A stretch of DNA of 5,012 nucleotides from Actinomycetes bacterium (GTDB lineage Bacteria; Actinomycetota; Humimicrobiia; Humimicrobiales; Humimicrobiaceae). The notes under the pieces are model-generated. The model had not been told where the DNA came from and did no database searches. It saw only the letters and a program-made list of their open reading frames with translations. Location of the stretch: the NCBI GenBank assembly GCA_030609215.1, contig JAUWCR010000116.1, positions 1 through 5,012 on the forward strand, given 5' to 3'. Shown piece by piece: positions 1 through 4,956 of the stretch. Both the position numbers and the translations under genes were made by a program. Each line of letters opens with the position of its first letter. Positions within the stretch are counted from its first letter, which is position 1.

Positions 1-21
1 CTGGATGAATATACTAAGTAG
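1..21 (+). CDS. Possible 3' end of an upstream gene (last six codons)
   Basis: Reading from the first base gives LDEYTK followed by a TAG stop at 19-21. The composition is protein-like, but six codons cannot identify a gene. The other two forward frames also close within about 30 bases, so the choice of frame is inference. If real, the upstream gene lies outside the window and is separated from the HAD gene by about 280 bp. Confidence 0.25.
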   Translation: MDEYTK

Positions 22-144
22 GGCTTAAGTTTAAATAAAATTTCTTTCCTGTTTTTATCTAATGGATCCAGAGATATTTTTGACATAGTTATTTTCGTTA
101 ATGAGGATTTTTTTTTCATAATCCTTTATGTTTGAAAAATATTT

Positions 145-173
145 TTAAAAATAATTAATTTTAGGTTTATAAT
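145..173 (+). promoter_or_regulatory. Candidate sigma-A promoter for the HAD hydrolase gene
   Basis: A perfect -10 hexamer TATAAT lies at 168-173. A partial -35 match, TTAAAA (4 of 6), lies at 145-150 with a 17-bp spacer. Transcription would start near 180, giving a leader of about 124 nt that carries the palindrome at 236-251. In DNA this A+T-rich such matches arise by chance, so the call is tentative. The rest of 22-303 shows no gene. Confidence 0.4.
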
Positions 174-228
174 GAATTCTTATTAATTGTATTATAGTAT
201 ATTTATGTATTATTTTTAATAAACAGGG

Positions 229-251
229 TCAAATATTATTTGATCAAATAA
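229..251. promoter_or_regulatory. Perfect 16-bp palindrome with an overlapping extra half-site; operator candidate
   Basis: TTATTTGATCAAATAA at 236-251 is a perfect inverted repeat. A further TCAAAT at 229-234 forms a second, overlapping inverted repeat with ATTTGA at 238-243 (3-bp spacer). There are thus three half-sites in 23 bp. It lies 52 bp before the HAD start codon and downstream of the candidate promoter, where a bound dimeric repressor could block transcription. No regulator is encoded in the window, and I do not recognise the site as belonging to a known regulator. Confidence 0.4.
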
Positions 252-303
252 ATATGTATCATAATTAATTTTTATTTTATTAATAGGGAGAGGGCAGTTT
301 TTT

Positions 304-1092
304 ATGATAAAACTTTTAGTTACAGATCTTGCTGGAACTTTACTTGATAATGATTACAAACTTCCAGACTTTAATAAGGAAGCTCTAATTAATGCTCGCA
401 AAAGAGGTATTAAAATAGTGTTAGCTACCGGGAAACTCATCTATTCAATCTTACCAATAATTAATACTGTAGGTATAAAATCTCCTCAGATAACCAGTTT
501 TGGGTCCACTATAATCACTGGGGATTTAAAAATACTGGATTCTAAAAAAATACAGAAGGCAGATTATCTTGAAGTAGTAAAGGTAATAAAAGAGAAGGGA
601 TACAATCCAATGGTTACTTTAGAAGATAATATAATTTATTGTGAAAAAGAAGACCATGTTATGGAACTTATGAAAAAGTCAGGAGAAAAAGTAATTAAGA
701 TTGATAGCATAGAAACAGAAGGTTTTTCAAAGGATGTAGTTTCAGTAAGCATTATAGCAAAAAAGAATGATTTGCTGGGCAGTTACTTAGCTAAAAACTT
801 TTCAGATAAATTGCAAATTATAAAACCATCAGAATATTTTATATGTATTTTAAATTTAGGTGTATCTAAAGGGGAGGCTTTATTAAGTGTTGCAAAATTA
901 TTGGATATAAAAAAAGAAGAAATCGCAGTATTTGGTGATAGCACTAATGATATGAGTATGTTTAATGAAGCTGGGCTTAAGATTGCAGTAAAGAATTCTC
1001 ACCCTGATCTACTGGCAAAAGCAGATATAATAGCAGACGAAAACTCAAATAATGGTGTAGGAAAAGCAGTGTATAAATATATTTTAAATTAA
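304..1092 (+). CDS. Cof-type HAD-IIB family hydrolase with altered catalytic motif (DLAGT)
   Basis: A 262-residue soluble protein of the Cof/HAD-IIB type, whose members are mostly cytoplasmic phosphatases of sugar phosphates and similar small metabolites. Motif I is DLAGT (8-12), with the nucleophile D8. Motif II is LATGK with T42. The C2-type cap spans roughly 85-180. Motif III Lys is K189 in GVSKGEAL. Motif IV is GDSTND (D212, D216), and the tail (NNGVGKAVYKYI) is typical. Length is normal for the family. The start is set by AGGG at 291-294, 9 nt upstream, and by the family-like MIKLLVTD opening. The second Asp of motif I, normally the general acid/base, is A10. The usual TGR is TGK and the usual NGA after strand 2 is FGS (67-69). 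The fold is secure, but phosphatase activity and substrate are uncertain. The gene appears to be transcribed alone or with the flavodoxin 153 bp downstream; I see no clear terminator between them. Confidence 0.88.
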   Translation: MIKLLVTDLAGTLLDNDYKLPDFNKEALINARKRGIKIVLATGKLIYSILPIINTVGIKSPQITSFGSTIITGDLKILDSKKIQKADYLEVVKVIKEKGYNPMVTLEDNIIYCEKEDHVMELMKKSGEKVIKIDSIETEGFSKDVVSVSIIAKKNDLLGSYLAKNFSDKLQIIKPSEYFICILNLGVSKGEALLSVAKLLDIKKEEIAVFGDSTNDMSMFNEAGLKIAVKNSHPDLLAKADIIADENSNNGVGKAVYKYILN

Positions 1093-1245
1093 CTCTGCAG
1101 GATTTCTAGCTGATTTAAATTATTCTATTATCTATTTTCTCTTATAGGATGCAATAAAAGGCAGAAATAATAAAATTAGTTACAATGTTAATTATAAATA
1201 AATCGTAGAAGTATGGGAAATATATAATTGGGGGGAATTGATTTT

Positions 1246-1698
1246 ATGAGAACTTTAATAGCTTTTGGTACAAGATATGGTTGTACAGAAAAATGTTCTA
1301 AGAAGTTAGCAGAGATGCTATCAAATGATGTTGAAACTGTTAACTTGAAAAAAAATCTGAAAATAGATTTAGAGGAATATAATACTGTAATAATTGGCGG
1401 ATCAATAGTAATTGGTAAAATAAATGGAGAAGTTAAGAAATTTTGCAGCAACAACCTATCAGATCTGCTCAAAAAAAGAATCGGTCTTTTTATATGTGCC
1501 GGGGATGCTGACAAAACAGGGGAATACTTGAAAAATAATTTTCCTGCTGAATTAGTAAGTCATGCATCCACAACAGGCTATTTTGGATATGGAGTAAATT
1601 TTGAAAAGCTAAACTTTGCACTGAGGGCCATGATGAGAAAAACATATAAAACTAATAAAAGCTTTTCTAAAATTTTAGAAGATAATTTTAGAAGATAA
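1246..1698 (+). CDS. Flavodoxin-domain protein (HemG-like), C-terminus frameshifted by a 13-bp duplication
   Basis: A 150-residue protein with a flavodoxin fold resembling the HemG/protoporphyrinogen-oxidase-like flavodoxins common in Clostridia. These bind FMN and transfer electrons in the cytoplasm; the actual partner here is unknown. The phosphate-binding loop is GTRYGCTEKC (8-17). VIIGGSIVIGKINGEVKKFC (48-67) is the second FMN-contacting region, and IGLFICAGD (79-87) is the following core strand. ATG 1246 is chosen because a run of six G (1230-1235) lies 10 nt upstream and MRTLIAFGTRYG starts directly with strand 1. A TTG at 1228 would precede that ribosome site and is unlikely. The last residues, NFRR, come from a frameshift: a duplicated 13-bp unit at 1671-1696 stops translation at 1696. 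Without one copy the protein would continue NISKFASEIKSM and stop at 1733-1735, for 158 residues. The core is complete, so the protein may still bind FMN. Confidence 0.85.
   Translation: MRTLIAFGTRYGCTEKCSKKLAEMLSNDVETVNLKKNLKIDLEEYNTVIIGGSIVIGKINGEVKKFCSNNLSDLLKKRIGLFICAGDADKTGEYLKNNFPAELVSHASTTGYFGYGVNFEKLNFALRAMMRKTYKTNKSFSKILEDNFRR
1671..1696. repeat. Perfect 13-bp tandem duplication causing a frameshift
   Basis: The unit AATTTTAGAAGAT occurs at 1671-1683 and again, identically, at 1684-1696, followed by a partial third start (AAT, 1697-1699). Thirteen is not a multiple of three, so the second copy shifts the flavodoxin frame into TAA at 1696-1698. The bypassed original tail remains intact at 1697-1735, ending in TAA. 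Slipped-strand replication is the usual origin of such a repeat, and contraction to one copy would restore the frame. Confidence 0.93.
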
Positions 1699-1750
1699 TA
1701 TTTCTAAATTTGCATCTGAGATTAAAAGTATGTAAGTAGTCTGCAGCTAA

Positions 1751-1777
1751 ATTAATATAGGCTGGGCCCGTATTAAT
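1751..1777. terminator. Hairpin between convergent genes; weak bidirectional terminator candidate
   Basis: ATTAATA (1751-1757) pairs perfectly with TATTAAT (1771-1777). Inside, GGC (1760-1762) pairs with GCC written as GCC at 1766-1768, leaving a 3-nt loop after one wobble and one mismatch. It is the only G+C-rich spot in this spacer and lies between the ends of two converging genes, where a shared terminator is expected. Neither side has a long T-run, so it is not a classic intrinsic terminator. Confidence 0.4.
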
Positions 1778-1809
1778 AATAATTTAGGAGAATAAATATT
1801 GGAGTAGTT

Positions 1810-3525
1810 TTATTTTTGAATGACTTTTAGACTTCTAAGCCTGTTTATAGCTGACGCAACCTCAAATTTTCTTGGCATGGAAAAACTGCCAGGGTATTTA
1901 ATATAGGAATCTGATATTATATCAAGCCCATATTTTCCAATGTCATCAAATATTTTACCTATTATATTGCAAAGAGTACTTTTCCCATCAAAATAGTTTT
2001 TTGTAAGACCATGAAGTATTATATTTGATATTGAGTTAACCTGGCTGGGTTCAACTATTTGTTCGATGGATGAAAGATCAATGTTTTCAACACCAAACGA
2101 TATATTATGAATTCCTCTGGACTTAACCTTCTTTTTCCTTCCTTTATATGGATTTATACTATTTGGCAGGGGCATTCTTTCTGTTATAGAACCAAAACTG
2201 GCAGGATTTTCTTTTTTTCTTATATCCTTTCTATTTTTTATTGCTTCCTTTGCCTTATCAGTTGCCAAATATGGAAGGTAGGAATTAATAAGTAGGATTG
2301 TGTCAGCTACTTCAAAATAATCTCCCGATCCTCCCATCACCATAATGGTTGATGTATTATATTTACTGTATATGCTGTTTACTTGATCTATGAACGGCGT
2401 TATTGGTTCTTTATCTTTGGATACAACCTGCTGCATGATGCTGTCTCTTATAAGAAAGTTGGTAGCTGATGTATCTTCATCAAGAAGCAGCAGCCTGGTA
2501 TTTATTTCAAGAGCTTCGATAATATTTGCAGCCTGAGAAGTAGAGCCACTTGCATTTGCTGTGCTGAATTCTTTTGTATTTTTCCCAAGCGGCAGGTTAG
2601 AGATAAAGGAAGATATATCTACTTTCTGTATGCTCCTGCCTTCTTCTGCCTTTATTTTGACTGCGCTAACATCAGTGACAACATATTCCCTTCCATCTCC
2701 AGGGATATGATTATACACTCCTTTTTGGATTGCTGAGAGAATTGTAGTTTTTCCATGAAAACCGCCACCAATTAGAAGGATAACACCCTCAGGTATGCCC
2801 ATTCCCTTAACTATGCCTATATTGGGAGTTTTTAGAGAAACTTCAAGCTCGGGTGGTGATTTAAAAAGTATTGTGTTTGCTTCTGGGAGAGGCTTATCAC
2901 TTACACCGCTTCTTCTTGGAAGAATTGAGCCATTTTTTATGAATGAAACAATTTTGTTTTTCTTAAGCTGAGACCTCAAGCAGTCCTGATCCTCGCAGAC
3001 TTCAATAAATTTTTTAAGCTCAGCTTTGTCCAGATTCTTGTGGAATAAGGATTTCTCTACAAGTTTGGGAATCTGGTCAAAAAGCATTTTTATGCATTGT
3101 TCTCCAAGAACTCTTCTGCCTCTTGCCGGAAGTCCTGCATAAAACCTTATTTCTACAAATTCATCATTTATATTACAGGCAGTTCTTTCAATTATTTCCT
3201 GTTTTCCACAGTCAATTTCTATAATACCAGATTTTCCAGTTCCAAAGATTTTAGCTATATCTTTCTTTATATGCATACTGAAGATTCGAATTATATAATC
3301 CTCAAGTGCTGTCTTTCTTGGTTTATTTGAATAAAGTTCTGGACTGAATTCAGCAATTTCTTGGGATACTCTAATTCTAAGTCTTGACGGGGAAGCAAAT
3401 GGGTCTCCCTGAACATGATCAATATACAAGGTATATTCTGGGAAATTATAAGCCCCTTTTATCTGCTTATAAGCCCTGTAGCCCCTGCCATCAATTTTAA
3501 AAAGTATGTCTTTTAATTTCTGCAT
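1810..3525 (-). CDS. ABC-class ATPase of the COG3044 / PF09818 family
   Basis: A 571-residue predicted cytoplasmic ATPase without membrane segments. The N-terminal domain carries the family-typical IDGRGYRAYKQIKGAY (11-26) and DHVQGDPFASPSR (36-48). The Walker A loop is GGGFHGKTT (253-261), with FHGKTT in place of the usual SGSGKST pattern. A signature-like ASGSTSQA lies at 325-332 and Walker B LLLLDED at 345-351 (D349, E350). MVMGGSGDYFEVAD (395-408) takes the place of the usual H-loop region. A C-terminal domain of about 110 residues follows a basic stretch, KGRKKKVKSR (461-470). Length matches the family. A trypanosome member, MRB1590, belongs to an RNA-processing complex, so nucleic-acid binding is a reasonable guess; the bacterial role is unknown. 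The start is fixed by the conserved N-terminus, but no Shine-Dalgarno sequence is visible upstream (AT-rich leader, ACTCTTTACTTAAAAATTAT). It converges with the flavodoxin and diverges from the 246-residue gene. Confidence 0.9.
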   Translation of the reverse strand: MQKLKDILFKIDGRGYRAYKQIKGAYNFPEYTLYIDHVQGDPFASPSRLRIRVSQEIAEFSPELYSNKPRKTALEDYIIRIFSMHIKKDIAKIFGTGKSGIIEIDCGKQEIIERTACNINDEFVEIRFYAGLPARGRRVLGEQCIKMLFDQIPKLVEKSLFHKNLDKAELKKFIEVCEDQDCLRSQLKKNKIVSFIKNGSILPRRSGVSDKPLPEANTILFKSPPELEVSLKTPNIGIVKGMGIPEGVILLIGGGFHGKTTILSAIQKGVYNHIPGDGREYVVTDVSAVKIKAEEGRSIQKVDISSFISNLPLGKNTKEFSTANASGSTSQAANIIEALEINTRLLLLDEDTSATNFLIRDSIMQQVVSKDKEPITPFIDQVNSIYSKYNTSTIMVMGGSGDYFEVADTILLINSYLPYLATDKAKEAIKNRKDIRKKENPASFGSITERMPLPNSINPYKGRKKKVKSRGIHNISFGVENIDLSSIEQIVEPSQVNSISNIILHGLTKNYFDGKSTLCNIIGKIFDDIGKYGLDIISDSYIKYPGSFSMPRKFEVASAINRLRSLKVIQK

Positions 3526-3694
3526 ATAATTTTTAAGTAAAGAGTTTTTTACATAATGGCATATAAATATTTTTTCTAAAGTAAATAATTGTTATTTTTA
3601 TGCTTACTGCAAAATTATCTAAGTTAATAAATTGGTAATAGTGATATTATAATAAATCATGTCTTTTATAGGAAATATTTTAATAAAGGATTTT

Positions 3695-3739
3695 ATGGAA
3701 TGTGAAAGTTTTAAATTGGGTAGAGAGTTCATTAAATAA
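3695..3739 (+). CDS. Possible 14-codon leader peptide or gene remnant
   Basis: ATG at 3695 is preceded by AAAGGA (3685-3690) at a 4-nt spacing and reads MECESFKLGREFIK, ending in TAA at 3737-3739. The frame is open back to an in-frame ATG at 3659, which has no ribosome site. The stop is just upstream of the extended -10 at 3742-3750. It could be a tiny leader peptide, the relic of a truncated gene, or chance. No similarity is recognised. Confidence 0.2.
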   Translation: MECESFKLGREFIK

Positions 3740-3741
3740 TA

Positions 3742-3750
3742 TGATATAAT
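3742..3750 (+). promoter_or_regulatory. Extended -10 promoter element for the 246-residue gene and hicB
   Basis: TGATATAAT is a perfect extended -10 (TGN followed by TATAAT). No good -35 lies at 16-18 bp, which fits extended -10 promoters that depend less on a -35. The predicted transcript start is near 3757, giving a leader of about 56 nt before the ATG at 3813. Confidence 0.5.
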
Positions 3751-3812
3751 GTTAATGTGCTGTATTTCTCTTTTTCTGATATATATTTTGTTGTGAAAGA
3801 AGTTGATAGATT

Positions 3813-4553
3813 ATGAAAATGGATGAAAAAATAAAGTATGTAATTGAGCATACAAAAATTCTAAAACAACCTAAGAAGCTTTTGTCTACCTTTAATTCTA
3901 CTACAGTCCATTACTATATTCTTACAGAACCGATGTATCTGGAGTTTGAAGGGAAAAGCCCTGAGAGTGAAACAGTAGTCAGAGAGGGTAGAATAACATG
4001 GGAAAAACCAAAGTTACTAACTCCTTCATACATGTTAAGGGTGGAAGGATTTAGCGAGGAAGCCAGGAAAGCTTTTGAGATATTGGCTACAGAGAACTCT
4101 GATCTGGCTTTGATTCTTTATAGATTAAAGTTTAAAAGGGATTCTGAAAAAATGGAAATTGTCTCTAATTCTTTAATATCAGTGGCAAAAAAGCTTTCCA
4201 GTGAGATAGATGAAAGGAAGGATCCTTTTAGTGCTGTTATTAAAGGCATAGATGAGTTCTGGGATGTTTCTTTATCAAAATTTGTTCATGAGATTATTAC
4301 AAGAAGTGCACGTGATTCACAAATGCCGGATTATAGTAGAAGGAGTATTATTGGTGTAAATAATGAAGGTTTTCCGGTGATTTCAAAGGATAGCTCTGGT
4401 ATTCCAGTTATGGCAAGAATTGAAATAGAAAATCTATTTAAATTGTTTGAAAAAGGTGAAGTTGAGCCATCGATGTTAAAAAAGGAATTGGATAGGTGGG
4501 GATTATTTGAGGCATACCAGGATAGATTCTTAAGCTTCTTTAAAAAGAGATAA
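3813..4553 (+). CDS. Uncharacterised 246-residue protein
   Basis: I do not recognise a named family. The protein is soluble, with no signal peptide or membrane segment. An N-terminal part rich in beta-type residues (TVHYYILTEPMYLEF, 31-45; ETVVREGRITWEKPKLLTPSYML, split around 53-75) is followed by mostly helical, charged sequence. Conserved-looking blocks include YILTEPMY, VVREGRI, VIKGIDEFWDVSLSKFVHE (142-160) and ELDRWGLFEAYQDRFLSFF (225-243). The C-terminus is basic (FFKKR). ATG 3813 has a weak purine-rich ribosome site (AAAGAAG, 3796-3802); ATG 3819, two codons later, is an alternative. The frame is clean and codon use resembles its neighbours, so the gene looks real and intact. It lies 43 bp upstream of hicB on the same strand without an evident terminator between, suggesting co-transcription. 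The link to the toxin-antitoxin remnant is positional only. Confidence 0.85.
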   Translation: MKMDEKIKYVIEHTKILKQPKKLLSTFNSTTVHYYILTEPMYLEFEGKSPESETVVREGRITWEKPKLLTPSYMLRVEGFSEEARKAFEILATENSDLALILYRLKFKRDSEKMEIVSNSLISVAKKLSSEIDERKDPFSAVIKGIDEFWDVSLSKFVHEIITRSARDSQMPDYSRRSIIGVNNEGFPVISKDSSGIPVMARIEIENLFKLFEKGEVEPSMLKKELDRWGLFEAYQDRFLSFFKKR

Positions 4554-4596
4554 ATATAGTATGCAAACATTGGGAAAGTAGATGGTGGGGAAAGAA

Positions 4597-4782
4597 ATGA
4601 GACAAATAAAAGTAATTGTTGAAAAGCATCCTGATGGGTATGTAGCATATCCACTTGGGCTGAAAGGTGTTGTGGTTGGAGAAGGTAATACCTGTGAGGA
4701 AGTAATTGCAGATGTTAAATCTGCTATCAAATTTCATATAGAGACTTTTGGGAAAGGGTTCTACTTTAAAGACTATTTGTAG
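4597..4782 (+). CDS. hicB: HicB-like antitoxin, C-terminally truncated
   Basis: A 61-residue protein with the partial RNase H-like fold of HicB antitoxins, which bind and neutralise the HicA mRNA interferase. Diagnostic pieces are IKVIVEKHPDGYVAYPLGLKG (4-24, written here as a span; key residues H11, G14, Y15, A17, G24), the GEGNTCEEVIADVKSAIKFH segment (28-47) and IETFGK (48-53). ATG 4597 is chosen because GGTGGGG (4584-4590) sits 6 nt upstream and MRQIKV matches the family start. ATG 4582 would add five residues and has no such site. Residues after about G51 (GKGFYFKDYL) do not look like HicB; they are the out-of-frame reading of a hicA 3' end. The C-terminal segment that usually follows IETFG in this subgroup is missing. 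No intact hicA is present, so the gene is probably an orphan or decaying antitoxin. It may still fold, since the core domain is nearly complete. Confidence 0.8.
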   Translation: MRQIKVIVEKHPDGYVAYPLGLKGVVVGEGNTCEEVIADVKSAIKFHIETFGKGFYFKDYL

Positions 4783-4834
4783 ACAATCAGGGATTTCACG
4801 AGAAGAGTTCCTAAGTGCTTTTAGGGAATTTTAA
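4751..4834 (+). pseudogene. hicA: HicA toxin C-terminal remnant fused out of frame to hicB
   Basis: In the frame +1 relative to hicB, bases 4751-4834 encode GKGS followed by TLKTICRQSGISREEFL and SAFREF, then TAA at 4832-4834. This matches the typical end of HicA toxins, where a GTLRSILRQAGISxEEFLELL-like helix closes the dsRBD-like fold. The upstream part, including the catalytic GSH histidine region, is absent. No start codon with a ribosome site opens this frame; it is read only as the 3' overlap of hicB. The normal hicB-hicA order suggests one deletion with its junction around 4748-4760. HicA is small (about 60-85 residues), so some 40-50 toxin residues are lost. The fragment cannot be an active ribonuclease. 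Confidence 0.72.
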
Positions 4835-4863
4835 GAATTAAAGAAATATACAAATCTGGACTT

Positions 4864-4956
4864 TATGCACCAGCAACCTCCTTTATCTTTACTAAGAAAA
4901 CGTATACAGTTATCTTAACAAGAATGGTGCATACTTGGTGAGGTTAATTTTTTTTT
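4864..4956. repeat. Crossed inverted repeats followed by a T9 run
   Basis: TATGCACCA (4864-4872) is perfectly complementary to TGGTGCATA (4925-4933), and AACCTC (4875-4880) to GAGGTT (4940-4945). The order is A-B-A'-B', so both stems together would form a pseudoknot-type crossing rather than a nested hairpin. Two bases after B' comes T9 (4948-4956), as after an intrinsic terminator. TTATCTT also occurs twice inside (4883-4889, 4910-4916). The element may be the terminator region of the hicB transcript. A TATTAT at 4959-4964 with TTGGTG 18 bp upstream would alternatively place the repeats at a promoter for a gene beyond the window. Apart from this, 4835-5012 shows no gene. Confidence 0.45.

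Larger units (their letters stand above)
3526..3812. other. 287-bp divergent intergenic region
   Basis: The spacer lies between the ATPase gene (leftward) and the 246-residue gene (rightward) and must hold promoters for both. Rightward: a strong extended -10 at 3742-3750 and another TATAAT at 3648-3653 (with TTAATA 18 bp upstream). Leftward: TATAAT read on the minus strand at 3651-3646, or a poorer TTTAGA/CATTAT pair at 3580-3553 with a 16-bp spacer. A 14-codon mini-ORF with its own ribosome site lies at 3695-3739. I see no strong hairpin, riboswitch-like element or RNA gene. Confidence 0.5.

Noticed and set aside
63..70. Palindrome TGGATCCA
   Set aside because: An isolated 8-bp palindrome with poor flanking symmetry; expected by chance at this length.
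80..109. Perfect -35 hexamer TTGACA at 80-85
   Set aside because: No acceptable -10 lies 16-18 bp downstream (the region reads GAGGAT-like sequence), so it was not called a promoter.
104..125. AGGATT / AATCCT inverted repeat around a T-run
   Set aside because: It is only 6 bp with the T-run inside the loop rather than after the stem, so it is not a terminator geometry.
1188..1514. 108-codon open frame on the minus strand
   Set aside because: It lies opposite the flavodoxin gene, whose frame has clear family motifs; the minus-strand product has no recognisable domain or ribosome site.
1786..1806. Ribosome-site-like AGGAG followed by TTG at 1799
   Set aside because: The frame is TTG GAG TAG, two codons long. 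It may be a relic of a lost downstream gene, but nothing supports that.
2107..3330. Two short plus-strand frames (2107-2295 and 3097-3330)
   Set aside because: Both are antisense to the well-supported ATPase gene, lack ribosome sites and have low-complexity, Cys/Phe/Tyr/Ser-rich composition typical of shadow frames.
4331..4737. Three overlapping minus-strand frames
   Set aside because: They are opposite the 246-residue gene and hicB, which have better starts and family-like sequence; none resembles a protein family.
4864..4945. CRISPR, tRNA or T-box element in the terminal spacer
   Set aside because: No regularly spaced repeats, no cloverleaf or 3' CCA acceptor stem, and no T-box consensus; only the crossed inverted repeats are supported.
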